DNA of 36,512 nucleotides from an uncultured beta proteobacterium (lineage in GTDB: Bacteria; Pseudomonadota; Gammaproteobacteria; Burkholderiales; Burkholderiaceae_C): assembly GCA_903838565.1 (NCBI GenBank), contig CAILZB010000125.1, positions 1 through 36,512 on the forward strand. The letters are read 5' to 3'. Positions 9,213 through 19,604 of this stretch are shown here, one piece after another (positions within the stretch are counted from its first letter, which is position 1; each line of letters starts with the position of its first letter). The notes beneath the pieces were generated by a model. The model saw only the letters and a list, made by a program, of their open reading frames with translations. It was not told where the DNA came from and did not search any database. Made by a program: the position numbers and the translations under genes.

Positions 9213-9266
9213 CATGGTGCTAACTTTCATGCCCGGTGCGCAAGGCGCCCCAGCACCATGAAAGTT
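9213..9266. repeat. Overlapping inverted repeats between parC and yegD
   Basis: AACTTTCATG at 9222-9231 is the exact reverse complement of CATGAAAGTT at 9257-9266. CATGGTGC at 9213-9220 is the exact reverse complement of GCACCATG at 9253-9260. The two right arms overlap, so the two hairpins exclude each other. There is no T-run on either strand, so this is not a standard terminator. It could be an operator, an RNA switch or a degenerate repeat. Confidence 0.6.
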
Positions 9267-9278
9267 CGTTCTTTCACG

Positions 9279-11630
<2,352 letters not shown>

Positions 11631-11677
11631 GGAGAGAGGTCGTCAAAACATTGAATCGGGAGCACGGCCGGCGAGGT

Positions 11678-13660
11678 TCACACGTCCACGTCGACGGCGT
11701 CGCCATGCAGCTCCATCAGCTCGCGCCGGGACGCGGCTTCGCCCTTGCCCATGAGCTTGGTGATGAGGCTTTCCGTCTGCAGGAAATCCATGTCGCCCAG
11801 TTGCACCGGCATCAGACGACGCGTGTCGGGGTTGAGCGTGGTGTCCCACAGTTGCAGCGCGTTCATCTCGCCCAGGCCCTTGAAGCGGCTGATGACGCAC
11901 TTCTCGCGCGCCACGCCCTCCTTCACGCACTTGTCCAGAATCGCGTTCAGTTCGCCATCGTCCAGCGCGTAGGCCTTGGACGCAGGCTTCTTGCCGCGCG
12001 CCGGTGCATCCACCCGAAACAGCGGTGGCCGCGCCACGTAGACGTGGCCGGTCTCGATGAGCTTGGGGAAGTGCCGGAAGAACAGCGTCAACAGCAGCAC
12101 TTGGATGTGCGAGCCGTCCACATCCGCGTCCGACAGGATGCAGACCTTGCCATAGCGCAGACCGCTCATGTCGGGGCTGTCGTTCGGTCCATGCGGATCG
12201 ACGCCGATGGCCACCGAGATGTCGTGAATTTCGTTGTTGGCGAAGAGCCGGTCGCGCTCCACCTCCCAGGTGTTGAGCACCTTGCCGCGCAGCGGCAACA
12301 CGGCCTGGTTTTCCTTGTCGCGCCCCATCTTGGCACTGCCCCCGGCGGAGTCGCCTTCGACCAGAAAGACCTCGTTGTAGGCCAAGTCGCGGCTCTCGCA
12401 GTCGGTGAGCTTGCCCGGCAGCACGGCCACGCCCGAGCCCTTGCGCTTTTCCACTTTCTGCCCGGCCTTCTGGCGCGTCTGCGCCGCCTTGATGGCAAGC
12501 TCGGCGAGCTTTTTCCCGTATTCCACGTGCTGGTTCAGCCACAGCTCCACCGCCGGCCGCACGAAGCTCGACACCAGACGTACGGCGTCGCGCGAATTGA
12601 GGCGCTCCTTGATCTGCCCCTGGAACTGGGGATCAAGGACCTTGGCCGAAAGCACGTAGCTGGCGCGGGCGAACACGTCTTCGGGCATGAGCTTGACGCC
12701 CTTGGGCAGCAGGCTGTGCAGTTCGATGAAACTCTTCACGGCCGTGAACAGGCCGTCGCGCAGACCGCTTTCGTGCGTGCCGCCCGCGCTGGTGGGAATC
12801 AGGTTCACGTAGCTCTCGCGCACCGGCTGTCCATCCTCGGTGAAGGCCACGCACCACTGCGCGCCCTCGCCTTCGGCGTAAGAGTCGTTCTGAGCGTCGG
12901 CAAAGCCTTCGGCCTCGAACAGCGGAATCACCGGTTCACCGGTCAGCGTCTGACTCAGGTAGTCGCGCAGTCCACCCTTGAACACCCAGGTCTGGGTTTC
13001 GCGCGTTTTCTCGATGGTCAACGTGACCGAGACCCCCGGCATCAGCACCGCCTTGCTGCGCAGCAAGTGCGTGAGCTCGGCCATGGGCAGCGCTGCACTT
13101 TCGAAGTATTTGGGATCGGGCCAGACGCGCACCGTGGTGCCGGACTTTCTGTCGCCCTCGGCCGCAGGACGCACTTGCAAGGCTTCGATCACGTCGCCCC
13201 CCGAGAACGCCAGGCGCGCCACCTGAGCTTCGCGGTAGCTCGTGGCCTCCAGCCGCTGGGCCAGCGCGTTCGTCACGCTCACGCCCACGCCGTGCAGGCC
13301 ACCCGAGAAGCTGTAGGCGCCGCCCTTGCCCTTGTCGAACTTGCCGCCGGCGTGCAGCCGCGTGAACACCAGTTCAATCACGGGCGCGTTTTCTTCGGGG
13401 TGCAGGCCGAAGGGAATGCCGCGCCCGTCGTCCTCGACGCTGACGGATCCATCCACATGGATCGTCACGCGGATCTTCTTGCCGTAGCCACCCAGGGCTT
13501 CGTCGGCGGCGTTGTCCAGCACCTCCTGGATCACGTGCAAGGTGTTGTCGGTGCGGGTGTACATGCCCGGACGCTGCTTGACGGGCTCCAGGCCCTTGAG
13601 CACGCGGATGGAGCTTTCGGAATATTCGGGGGGAAGGGATTGAGGGGGTTTGGTCGCCAT
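11678..13660 (-). CDS. parE: DNA topoisomerase IV subunit B
   Basis: The 660-residue ATPase subunit of topoisomerase IV. The GHKL ATP-binding site is seen in VIQEVLDNAADEALGGYGKK and EDDGRGIPFGLHPEE. The TOPRIM metal-binding site is seen in VEGDSAGGSAKMGRDKE and LSDADVDGSHIQVLLL. Length and motif order fit ParE rather than the longer GyrB. It is the first gene of parE-parC and is divergent from the MFS gene across 109 bp. No Shine-Dalgarno sequence precedes the ATG at 13660. A TACAAT hexamer ends 8 bp before it, which raises the possibility of a nearly leaderless transcript. Confidence 0.97.
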   Translation of the reverse strand: MATKPPQSLPPEYSESSIRVLKGLEPVKQRPGMYTRTDNTLHVIQEVLDNAADEALGGYGKKIRVTIHVDGSVSVEDDGRGIPFGLHPEENAPVIELVFTRLHAGGKFDKGKGGAYSFSGGLHGVGVSVTNALAQRLEATSYREAQVARLAFSGGDVIEALQVRPAAEGDRKSGTTVRVWPDPKYFESAALPMAELTHLLRSKAVLMPGVSVTLTIEKTRETQTWVFKGGLRDYLSQTLTGEPVIPLFEAEGFADAQNDSYAEGEGAQWCVAFTEDGQPVRESYVNLIPTSAGGTHESGLRDGLFTAVKSFIELHSLLPKGVKLMPEDVFARASYVLSAKVLDPQFQGQIKERLNSRDAVRLVSSFVRPAVELWLNQHVEYGKKLAELAIKAAQTRQKAGQKVEKRKGSGVAVLPGKLTDCESRDLAYNEVFLVEGDSAGGSAKMGRDKENQAVLPLRGKVLNTWEVERDRLFANNEIHDISVAIGVDPHGPNDSPDMSGLRYGKVCILSDADVDGSHIQVLLLTLFFRHFPKLIETGHVYVARPPLFRVDAPARGKKPASKAYALDDGELNAILDKCVKEGVAREKCVISRFKGLGEMNALQLWDTTLNPDTRRLMPVQLGDMDFLQTESLITKLMGKGEAASRRELMELHGDAVDVDV

Positions 13661-13668
13661 GGGGAGGG

Positions 13669-13674
13669 ATTGTA
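13669..13674 (-). promoter_or_regulatory. Candidate -10 of parE
   Basis: TACAAT on the minus strand, 8 bp from the parE ATG. This would place the transcript start within about two bases of the start codon. No good -35 hexamer is seen 17 bp upstream. Confidence 0.4.
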
Positions 13675-13769
13675 AGGCGGTTCGGCAAAATGACTGGATG
13701 TACAGACAGTGATTAATCTTGGCCCCGACCGCGACGGCAGGTGCATTCGAGATTCGCTACATTTGGAGC

Positions 13770-14984
13770 ATGTCGTCCCGCCCTACTCCTCTCTCCCTCA
13801 CCCAGGTGCTGATCTGCGGCGCCGCCATCGTCACACTGTCCATGGGCGTGCGTCACGGCTTCGGTCTGTGGCTGGCTCCCGTGACTCAGGCCCGCGGCTG
13901 GACGCGCGAGACCTTCTCCTTTGCCCTGGCGATTCAGAACCTTTCCTGGGGTGTCACCGGCATCTTTGCCGGGATGCTGGCCGACCGGCTGGGCGCATTC
14001 CGAGTCATCGTGGGCGGCGCCGTGCTGTACGCGCTGGGCCTGCTGGGGATGGCCTTTGCCGACTCGCCTTTGACATTTGCCGCCACGACCGGGGTCCTGA
14101 TCGGCATGGCCCAGGCAGGAACAACCTATGCCGTGGTTTACGGCGTGATCGGACGCAACGTCGATCCGCAACGTCGTTCCTGGGCCATGGGTGTTGCCGC
14201 AGCGGCCGGCTCCTTTGGCCAGTTTCTGATGGTCCCGACCGAAGGCTTTCTTATTTCCCAACTCGGCTGGCAGCAGGCCCTGATGGCCTTGGCCATGGCC
14301 GCGCTGCTGATGGCACCGCTGGCCTGGGGTCTGAGGGAACCGGGCCTGGGAGGAATCGGCAGTCCCAAGCGCGAACAGTCGATTGCCCAGGCGCTGACGG
14401 AGGCGTTCAGGTACCCGAGCTTTCAGCTGCTCATGGCAGGCTATTTTGTCTGCGGCTTTCAGGTCGTGTTCATTGGCGTGCACCTGCCCAGCTATCTGCG
14501 TGACAAGGGACTCTCGCCCCAGGTGGCGAGCTATGCGCTGGCGCTGATCGGCCTGTTCAACGTTTTTGGCACCTACGCCTCTGGCGTTTTGGGGCAGCGG
14601 CTGCAGAAGAAGAACATCCTGGCCTTCATCTATCTGGCTCGCGCCGTGGCCATCAGCCTGTTTCTACTGGCGCCCTTGACTCCCTTCAGTGTGTACGTTT
14701 TTGCCAGCGTCATGGGGCTGCTGTGGCTGTCCACGGTGCCGCCGACGAACGCGGCCGTGGCGCAGATCTTTGGCGTGGCGCACCTGTCCATGCTCAGCGG
14801 TTTCGTGTTCTTCAGCCACCAGATCGGCTCCTTCCTGGGCGTCTGGCTGGGCGGCTACCTGTACGACCGCACCGGCAGCTATGACATCGTCTGGTACATC
14901 GCCATCGCGCTCGGGGTCTTCGCTGCATTGATCAATCTGCCGGTGCGCGAAGCCGGCATCGTGCGGGCGCGGGCGTCGGCATGA
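13770..14984 (+). CDS. MFS transporter
   Basis: A 404-residue integral inner-membrane protein with about twelve hydrophobic segments, fitting the major facilitator superfamily. The first half contains GLWLAPVTQARGWTRETFSFALAIQNLSWG and the second LSMLSGFVFFSHQIGSFLGVWLGGYLYD, a pattern seen in the oxalate/formate-antiporter-like and monocarboxylate-transporter-like MFS groups. The substrate cannot be assigned. An in-frame TTG at 13719 gives a longer product; I chose ATG 13770 (MSSRPTPLSLTQVL), which leaves a normal short cytoplasmic N-terminus. Its stop overlaps the ATG of the next small gene by 4 bp. Confidence 0.93.
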   Translation: MSSRPTPLSLTQVLICGAAIVTLSMGVRHGFGLWLAPVTQARGWTRETFSFALAIQNLSWGVTGIFAGMLADRLGAFRVIVGGAVLYALGLLGMAFADSPLTFAATTGVLIGMAQAGTTYAVVYGVIGRNVDPQRRSWAMGVAAAAGSFGQFLMVPTEGFLISQLGWQQALMALAMAALLMAPLAWGLREPGLGGIGSPKREQSIAQALTEAFRYPSFQLLMAGYFVCGFQVVFIGVHLPSYLRDKGLSPQVASYALALIGLFNVFGTYASGVLGQRLQKKNILAFIYLARAVAISLFLLAPLTPFSVYVFASVMGLLWLSTVPPTNAAVAQIFGVAHLSMLSGFVFFSHQIGSFLGVWLGGYLYDRTGSYDIVWYIAIALGVFAALINLPVREAGIVRARASA

Positions 14985-15112
14985 AGCACCCTCGGCTGAT
15001 GCGGGCGGCGGTCTGGACGGCCGTGCTGCTGGTATTGGCTGCGGTGTTTGCCGCTTACACCCGGCCCGACTTCATGCTGACCCTGGCCAATCAGATCTGG
15101 TCCTGCTTCTGA
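14981..15112 (+). CDS. Small single-pass membrane protein (43 residues)
   Basis: A short gene starting inside the MFS stop codon (ATGA at 14981-14984) and ending 16 bp before the methyltransferase start. The product has a basic start (MKHPRLMR), one hydrophobic helix at about residues 8-26 (AAVWTAVLLVLAAVFAAYT), then TRPDFMLTLANQIWSCF. The tight coupling, the membrane helix and the non-random C-terminal segment argue that it is translated. I do not know its function. An accessory peptide of the transporter, or an independent small membrane protein, would both fit. Confidence 0.65.
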   Translation: MKHPRLMRAAVWTAVLLVLAAVFAAYTRPDFMLTLANQIWSCF

Positions 15113-15128
15113 GCCCCGACCACTCCGC

Positions 15129-15731
15129 ATGAGCGCGACCAGCCCGTCCGAAACCCGCAGCGCACCCGCGCCCTCGGAGTGGGTGCAGCGCTGGTCACAT
15201 CTGGTGGCGCCGCTTGGCTCGGTGCTGGATGTGGCTTGCGGCCAGGGTCGACATCTGCGCTGGTTTTCCGGGCGTCAGCACGCCGTCACAGGCGTGGACC
15301 GCTCACCCGAGGCGGTTGCCGCCGCAGCGCAGCTGGGTGAGGCCGTGCTGGCGGATATCGAGAACGGACCCTGGCCTTTCATGACTGAAGGCCAACCCCG
15401 GCGCTTCGATGCCGTGGTGGTGACGAACTACCTGTGGCGACCGCTGTTCCCGGTCCTGCTTCAAAGCCTGGCTGCGGGCGGCGTGCTGCTTTACGAAACC
15501 TTTGCCGCGGGCAACGAGACCGTGGGCAAACCGTCTCGAGCGGACTTTCTGCTGCAACCAGGAGAGCTGCTGCATCTGTGCCAGAGCCTTCGCGTGGTGG
15601 CCTTCGAGGAAGGTTTTCTGGCGTCACCGGACCGGTTTGTGCAGCGCATTGCGGCCGTGCGCGAGCCTGCGCAAACGGGACTTCCCGGGCGCCACGCGCT
15701 GCCAGCCGGCTGCCATGCATTCCCTAGGTAA
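15129..15731 (+). CDS. Class I SAM-dependent methyltransferase
   Basis: A 200-residue soluble protein with a Rossmann-type methyltransferase core. Motif I is VLDVACGQGRHLRWF (about residues 33-47), followed by the acidic end of strand 2 in VTGVDRSPEAV and a later motif in FDAVVVTNYLWRPLFP. The family transfers a methyl group from S-adenosylmethionine to an unknown acceptor; some relatives resemble tellurite-resistance TehB-like enzymes. It follows the MFS gene and the 43-residue gene on the same strand, so the three are probably co-transcribed. Its stop codon lies within the predicted dapA -10 element. Confidence 0.88.
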   Translation: MSATSPSETRSAPAPSEWVQRWSHLVAPLGSVLDVACGQGRHLRWFSGRQHAVTGVDRSPEAVAAAAQLGEAVLADIENGPWPFMTEGQPRRFDAVVVTNYLWRPLFPVLLQSLAAGGVLLYETFAAGNETVGKPSRADFLLQPGELLHLCQSLRVVAFEEGFLASPDRFVQRIAAVREPAQTGLPGRHALPAGCHAFPR

Positions 15732-15734
15732 AAT
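15729..15734 (+). promoter_or_regulatory. Candidate -10 of dapA
   Basis: TAAAAT preceded by AGG, about 27 bp before the dapA ATG. It overlaps the stop codon of the methyltransferase gene. No clear -35 hexamer was found at the usual distance. Confidence 0.4.
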
Positions 15735-15761
15735 GCCCGTTTCCCCTTTCAGAGTGCGGAC

Positions 15762-16643
15762 ATGAAATCTATTACTGGCAGCATCGTGGCCCTGGTCACG
15801 CCGATGCTTGAAAACGGCAGCGTGGACTATCCCTGCCTGCGCAAACTGATCGACTGGCATATCGATCAAGGAACGGACTGCATTTGCGTGGTTGGAACCA
15901 CGGGCGAATCGCCCACGGTGACCGTGCCCGAGCATTGCGAAATCATCCGTGTTTCGGTCGAACAGGCCAAGGGACGCGTGCCCATCATGGCCGGCTGTGG
16001 CGCCAACTCCACCGCCGAGGCGATCGAACTCGCGCGTTTTGCCAAATCGGTGGGCGCGGACTGCCAGCTGCAGGTCGTTCCCTACTACAACAAGCCCACC
16101 CAGGAAGGCCTGTTTCTGCACTTCAAGAGCATCGCAGAAGCGGTCGACTTGCCGCTGGTGCTGTACAACGTGCCGGGACGCTCCGTCGCCGATCTGGCGC
16201 ACGACACCGTGCTGCGTCTGGCCCAGGTCAAGGGCATCGTCGGCATCAAGGAGGCGACCGGAAACATCGAGCGCGCGCAGTGGCTGATACGCGAGGTGCC
16301 CAAGGGCTTTGCCGTTTATTCGGGCGACGACCCCACCGCGGTGGCGCTGATGCTGTGCGGTGGCCAGGGCAATGTGAGCGTGACGGCGAATGTGGCGCCA
16401 CGCCTGATGCACGAACTGTGCATGGCCGCGATCGCGGGCGACATCAAACGCGCGATGGAGATCCAGTTCAGCCTGATGCCGGTGCACAAGCAGTTGTTCG
16501 TCGAAGCCAACCCGATTCCCGTGAAGTGGGCGATGCAGCGCATGGGCCTGATCGGCCCCACCCTGCGTCTGCCCATGACGCCGCTGACCCGCGCCAATGA
16601 GGCTGGTCTGGAAGCGGCTTTGCGCGCCGGCGGCCTGCTGTAA
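15762..16643 (+). CDS. dapA: 4-hydroxy-tetrahydrodipicolinate synthase
   Basis: A 293-residue class I aldolase-fold enzyme. It condenses pyruvate with aspartate semialdehyde in the lysine/diaminopimelate pathway, which feeds cell-wall synthesis. The Schiff-base lysine is Lys163 in [11 protein letters not shown], the catalytic tyrosine is Tyr135 in LVLYNVPGR, and the threonine pair is Thr46-Thr47 in [10 protein letters not shown]. Length is as expected. The ATG at 15762 gives the standard N-terminus [15 protein letters not shown]. It is followed 39 bp later by bamC. The dapA-bamC (dapX/nlpB) pairing is the classical proteobacterial arrangement and supports both calls. Confidence 0.98.
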   Translation: MKSITGSIVALVTPMLENGSVDYPCLRKLIDWHIDQGTDCICVVGTTGESPTVTVPEHCEIIRVSVEQAKGRVPIMAGCGANSTAEAIELARFAKSVGADCQLQVVPYYNKPTQEGLFLHFKSIAEAVDLPLVLYNVPGRSVADLAHDTVLRLAQVKGIVGIKEATGNIERAQWLIREVPKGFAVYSGDDPTAVALMLCGGQGNVSVTANVAPRLMHELCMAAIAGDIKRAMEIQFSLMPVHKQLFVEANPIPVKWAMQRMGLIGPTLRLPMTPLTRANEAGLEAALRAGGLL

Positions 16644-16682
16644 CTTCCCCTGCCCCCATAGAGATCCCAAAGGACATCCCAC

Positions 16683-17774
16683 GTGAACCCATCTGCAAAA
16701 TTCGGACTTCTGTGCCTGGCAACGGTGCTGACGGCGTGCACCACGACATTTGACAGCAGCAACACCGTCGACTACCGGAGCAACGTCAAGGGACCGACGC
16801 TCGACGTGCCCCCCGACCTCACGCAGCTTTCCAAGGAAAACCGCTACGCCATGCCCGGCGGCGTTGTCACGGCATCGGGTTACCTGGCCGGGTCACCGGT
16901 GGCCGCTCCTTCCATTGCCCCCAACAGCCTGGGTGACATGCACGTCGAGCGCGCCGGGACGCAGCGCTGGCTGGTGGCGGAGCGGAGCGCTGACAAGCTG
17001 TGGCCGCTCTTGCATGACTTTTGGCTGGAACGCGGCTTTACCCTGGCGCTGGATCAGGCCGAACTGGGCATCATGGAAACGGAATGGAACGAAAACCGCG
17101 CCAAGCTGCCGCAGGACGGCGTGCGCAAGCTGCTGGGCGGTGTGCTCGACGGCATGTACTCCACCGGCGAGCGCGACAAGTTCCGCACCCGACTGGAACG
17201 CACGGCCACGGGCGGAACCGAAATCTACATCAGCCACCGTGGCGTCGAGGAGGTCTACTCCAACAACATGACGAAGGACAACACGGTTTGGCAGCCGCGC
17301 CCGGTTGACCCGGAGCTTGAAGCCGAGTTTGTGCGTCGCCTGATGGTCAAATTGGGAGCATCCCAAGAAGTGGCTCAAGTCGCCGTGAACGCCGCAACGC
17401 CGGCCAAACCCGTTGCCACTGTCACTACCGTCAACGGCCTTCCCGGCCTGGAGATTGCCGACGGATTCGACCGTGCCTGGCGCCGGGTCGGCCTCGCACT
17501 GGACCGCACCGGCTTCACCGTGGAAGATCGCGACCGTACGCAGGGAACCTACTTTGTGCGCTACGTCGAATCGGGCAGTGCCAAGAAGTCCAGCAATTTC
17601 TTCAGCAACCTGTTCGGCGGCGGCGCAGACGCCGAGGCCTTGCAGAAATTCCGGGTGGTTCTGAAGAGCGCCGGCGACAAGACCACGCTGACCGTGATCA
17701 GTGCTGCCACGACCGCCGATGCCGCAGCGAATGCCAAGCGCATCGCGCAACTCATCGCCGACGATTTGAAGTAG
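16683..17774 (+). CDS. bamC: Outer-membrane assembly lipoprotein BamC (NlpB/DapX)
   Basis: A 363-residue lipoprotein of the BAM complex, which inserts beta-barrel proteins into the outer membrane. The signal peptide ends in a lipobox, VLTAC, with Cys19 as the lipidated residue. The segment LDVPPDLTQLSKENRYAMPGG (about 40-60) matches the conserved unstructured N-terminal stretch of BamC that contacts BamD. Two helix-grip-like domains follow, at about 75-200 and 255-363. The start is GTG at 16683, with a good Shine-Dalgarno AAGGA 8 bp upstream. The dapA-bamC order supports the call. Confidence 0.93.
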   Translation: MNPSAKFGLLCLATVLTACTTTFDSSNTVDYRSNVKGPTLDVPPDLTQLSKENRYAMPGGVVTASGYLAGSPVAAPSIAPNSLGDMHVERAGTQRWLVAERSADKLWPLLHDFWLERGFTLALDQAELGIMETEWNENRAKLPQDGVRKLLGGVLDGMYSTGERDKFRTRLERTATGGTEIYISHRGVEEVYSNNMTKDNTVWQPRPVDPELEAEFVRRLMVKLGASQEVAQVAVNAATPAKPVATVTTVNGLPGLEIADGFDRAWRRVGLALDRTGFTVEDRDRTQGTYFVRYVESGSAKKSSNFFSNLFGGGADAEALQKFRVVLKSAGDKTTLTVISAATTADAAANAKRIAQLIADDLK

Positions 17775-17789
17775 GGACCCCTCAAAACC

Positions 17790-18566
17790 GTGCTCAGATT
17801 CAAGAACCTGGGCAGCGGCAGCGCCGGAAATGCCACGGTGGTCGAGTCTCACTGCGGCCCCCGCGTGACCCGTTTGCTGGTCGATTGCGGCCTGGGACTT
17901 CGGCATCTGGATGCGCGCCTGGCTCAAGCCGGTTTGCGCGCTCAGCAGCTCGACGCCATCTTCATCACGCACGAGCACGGCGATCATGTGGGCTGTGTCC
18001 GCCAACTGGTGCGGCGCGACTGCATCCCGGTCTGGATGAGCCATGGAACCCACACCGCGATGGGAGCGCCCGATCTGCAAGGCCTGCTGCGGCTGGCCCA
18101 GGATGGCGATCCGATCGAACTCCAGGACCTGCAGGTATCCCCTTTCACCGTGCCCCACGACGCCCGCGAACCGCTGCAACTCAGATGCAGCGACGGCGCG
18201 GCGCATCTGGGCATCGCGACCGATCTGGGGCATGCGACCAGCCACATTGCCCAGCACCTCAGCGGTTGCCACGCGCTGCTGCTGGAATGCAACCACGATC
18301 CGGACCTGCTGGCAGCGTCACGTTATCCGGCGTTCCTGAAGAAGCGCGTGGGGGGCCAGCTGGGCCATTTGTCGAACGCGGCGGCAGCGGCCTTGGCCGG
18401 CGCACTGAATCACACGGGACTCAGGCACGTGGTCGCGGCGCATCTGAGCGAACAGAATAATCTGCCTGCGCTGGCCAGCGCCGCTTTGGCAATGGCGCTG
18501 GGGCGGGCGGTCGACGACATCGGCGTTGCACATGCGGTGCACGGAACGGCCTGGCTGGAAGTCTGA
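17790..18566 (+). CDS. MBL-fold metallo-hydrolase (YycJ/WalJ-like)
   Basis: A 258-residue metallo-beta-lactamase-fold protein. The metal-binding motif is THEHGDH (60-66), and the N-terminus FKNLGSGSAGNATVVE is characteristic of the YycJ/WalJ group, some of which are 5'-exonuclease-like. Further metal-ligand candidates are in VPHDAREP, GIATDLGHAT and VVAAHLSEQNN. Function in beta-proteobacteria is not established; DNA or RNA processing is inferred from homology. Translation probably starts at GTG 17790, 15 bp after bamC, so the genes are likely one operon, which ends at the strong terminator just downstream. Confidence 0.9.
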   Translation: MLRFKNLGSGSAGNATVVESHCGPRVTRLLVDCGLGLRHLDARLAQAGLRAQQLDAIFITHEHGDHVGCVRQLVRRDCIPVWMSHGTHTAMGAPDLQGLLRLAQDGDPIELQDLQVSPFTVPHDAREPLQLRCSDGAAHLGIATDLGHATSHIAQHLSGCHALLLECNHDPDLLAASRYPAFLKKRVGGQLGHLSNAAAAALAGALNHTGLRHVVAAHLSEQNNLPALASAALAMALGRAVDDIGVAHAVHGTAWLEV

Positions 18567-18582
18567 AACCCGAAAGGCCAAA

Positions 18583-18608
18583 AAAAAGACTCCCGAAGGA
18601 GTCTTTTT
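18583..18608. terminator. Strong bidirectional intrinsic terminator
   Basis: A perfect 11-bp stem, AAAAAGACTCC paired with GGAGTCTTTTT around a CGAA tetraloop. It has an A-run on one side and a T-run on the other, so it works in both directions. It separates the convergent metallo-hydrolase (plus) and Ala-rich lipoprotein (minus) genes. Confidence 0.93.
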
Positions 18609-18626
18609 CAGTTCGGCGAAGACCGA

Positions 18627-18896
18627 TTACTTCTTGGTAGCAGCGGCAGCGTCGGTAGCACCCTTGGCAGCGTCAACAGCGCCCTTGGCAGCATCAGCAG
18701 CACCCTTGGCAGCGTCAGCAGCACCGGTGGCAGCAGAAGCGGCGCCGGCAGCAGCAGAAGCAGCAGCTTCGGCAGGTGCAGCTGCAGGTGCGGGAGCAAC
18801 CACGGGAGCGGGTGCAGGAGCAGCTTCTTCCTTCTTGCCGCAAGCAGCCAGAGCAACAGCAGCCATCAAAGTTGCCAAAACGAGAGTCTTATTCAT
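18627..18896 (-). CDS. Small Ala-rich lipoprotein with heptad repeats
   Basis: An 89-residue predicted lipoprotein. The signal peptide MNKTLVLATLMAAVALAAC ends in a lipobox (Cys19), followed by GKKEE. A Pro/Ala-rich linker (about 25-45) precedes an Ala/Lys/Asp/Gly segment made of 7-residue units (GAADAAK, GAADAAK, GAVDAAK, GATDAAA). The units are expected to form amphipathic helix, as in LEA-like or Lpp-like proteins; that reading is inference. I chose ATG 18896 over an upstream in-frame start at 18962, because it begins the signal peptide and has AAGGA 7 bp before it. Transcription probably starts near 19007 and ends at the hairpin at 18583-18608. A structural or stress-related envelope role is possible. 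Confidence 0.85.
   Translation of the reverse strand: MNKTLVLATLMAAVALAACGKKEEAAPAPAPVVAPAPAAAPAEAAASAAAGAASAATGAADAAKGAADAAKGAVDAAKGATDAAAATKK
18647..18730 (-). repeat. Four 21-bp tandem repeats inside the lipoprotein gene
   Basis: Units start at 18647, 18668, 18689 and 18710. Each has the plus-strand form cagcRtcRRYagcRcccttgg with a few changes. They encode the 7-residue helical repeats, keep the reading frame, and could vary in number between strains. Confidence 0.85.
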
Positions 18897-18931
18897 TTGA
18901 AAGTCCTTGAAAGGGATTGATAGAGCGAAAA

Positions 18932-18949
18932 ACAATTTCCGGAAATTGT
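18932..18949. promoter_or_regulatory. 18-bp perfect palindrome upstream of the lipoprotein gene
   Basis: ACAATTTCCGGAAATTGT is perfectly self-complementary. It lies between the predicted -10 (19014-19019) and the lipoprotein start (18896), so it would be in the 5' untranslated RNA. It could be a DNA operator or an RNA hairpin. Confidence 0.55.
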
Positions 18950-19013
18950 CACGACCGCCCAAAAGCGAGTCCTGACTGAGTGAAGCGATTCGAACTCCTC
19001 AACTCAGCCTTGG

Positions 19014-19019
19014 ATTATA
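19014..19019 (-). promoter_or_regulatory. Candidate -10 of the lipoprotein gene
   Basis: A perfect TATAAT on the minus strand, with TG two bases upstream of a CA (TGACATATAAT). The -35 is weak. The transcript would carry a leader of about 110 nt. Confidence 0.5.
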
Positions 19020-19091
19020 TGTCAGACTCACAGTGGCTTGGCATAAACCCTGAGAAGGCGCCCATTTTGACCCGCATCTGTCGGTTTCACG

Positions 19092-19604
19092 TCATAAACC
19101 CAGCGTAGAGGAAGGAAACCCCGGCGTGCTCTTGCGCTGCCATTCGCGCAGCGTCTCGCGCAACTGCACGCGCCGCGCCGGGTCGTCCGTGGTCCAACCG
19201 GTACTGCGTTCAGCGTCGAGCCGAACCAGCGCCCAGGACGGCGCCAGAATAGCGCTGGGAAAGTCTGCCAGCACCGCATCCGGGCAGGCCCAGCATTCGA
19301 TGATGTGCGCCCAGGTACGCCGCCAGGCGACAAAGCGCGCATGCCGAAGCGACACCTCGGCGTAGTTCTTCGCGAGCATGGTGAAGCGTCGCCCGGACCT
19401 CGACCAGTCCTGCAGGGCCTGCGCCACAGCCCGCTCGCCCAGCGGCCAGTCCTCAAAATTGGCATCACTGAAGATGATCTGCGGCCAGCCTTCGCGCGCC
19501 GCGCGCTCCAGCGCATCCCTGACGCATTGCTGAAATTCGCTGCGCCCGGAAAAGCGCAGCGAGTTCCGCTGCGGCTCGCTGGCGGCGGCGTCAGTCAGGC
19601 TCAT
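19092..19604 (-). CDS. Conserved hypothetical protein linked to roxA
   Basis: A 170-residue soluble protein from ATG 19604 (MSLTDAAASEPQ); an alternative in-frame start exists at 19622. I do not recognise a named domain. Visible features are an N-terminal region with GRSEFQQCVRDALERAAREGW, a strand-like IIFSDANFEDWPLG, and several Trp/Arg-rich segments (FVAWRRTWAHIIECWACP). The gene start overlaps the end of roxA by 14 bp, so the two are very probably translated together. A role connected with RoxA substrate handling, or simple co-expression, are both open. There is no signal peptide or membrane segment. Confidence 0.75.
   Translation of the reverse strand: MSLTDAAASEPQRNSLRFSGRSEFQQCVRDALERAAREGWPQIIFSDANFEDWPLGERAVAQALQDWSRSGRRFTMLAKNYAEVSLRHARFVAWRRTWAHIIECWACPDAVLADFPSAILAPSWALVRLDAERSTGWTTDDPARRVQLRETLREWQRKSTPGFPSSTLGL

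Noticed and set aside
11651..13675. A 674-codon plus-strand frame antisense to parE.
   Set aside because: Composition is that of a shadow frame and parE is unambiguous.
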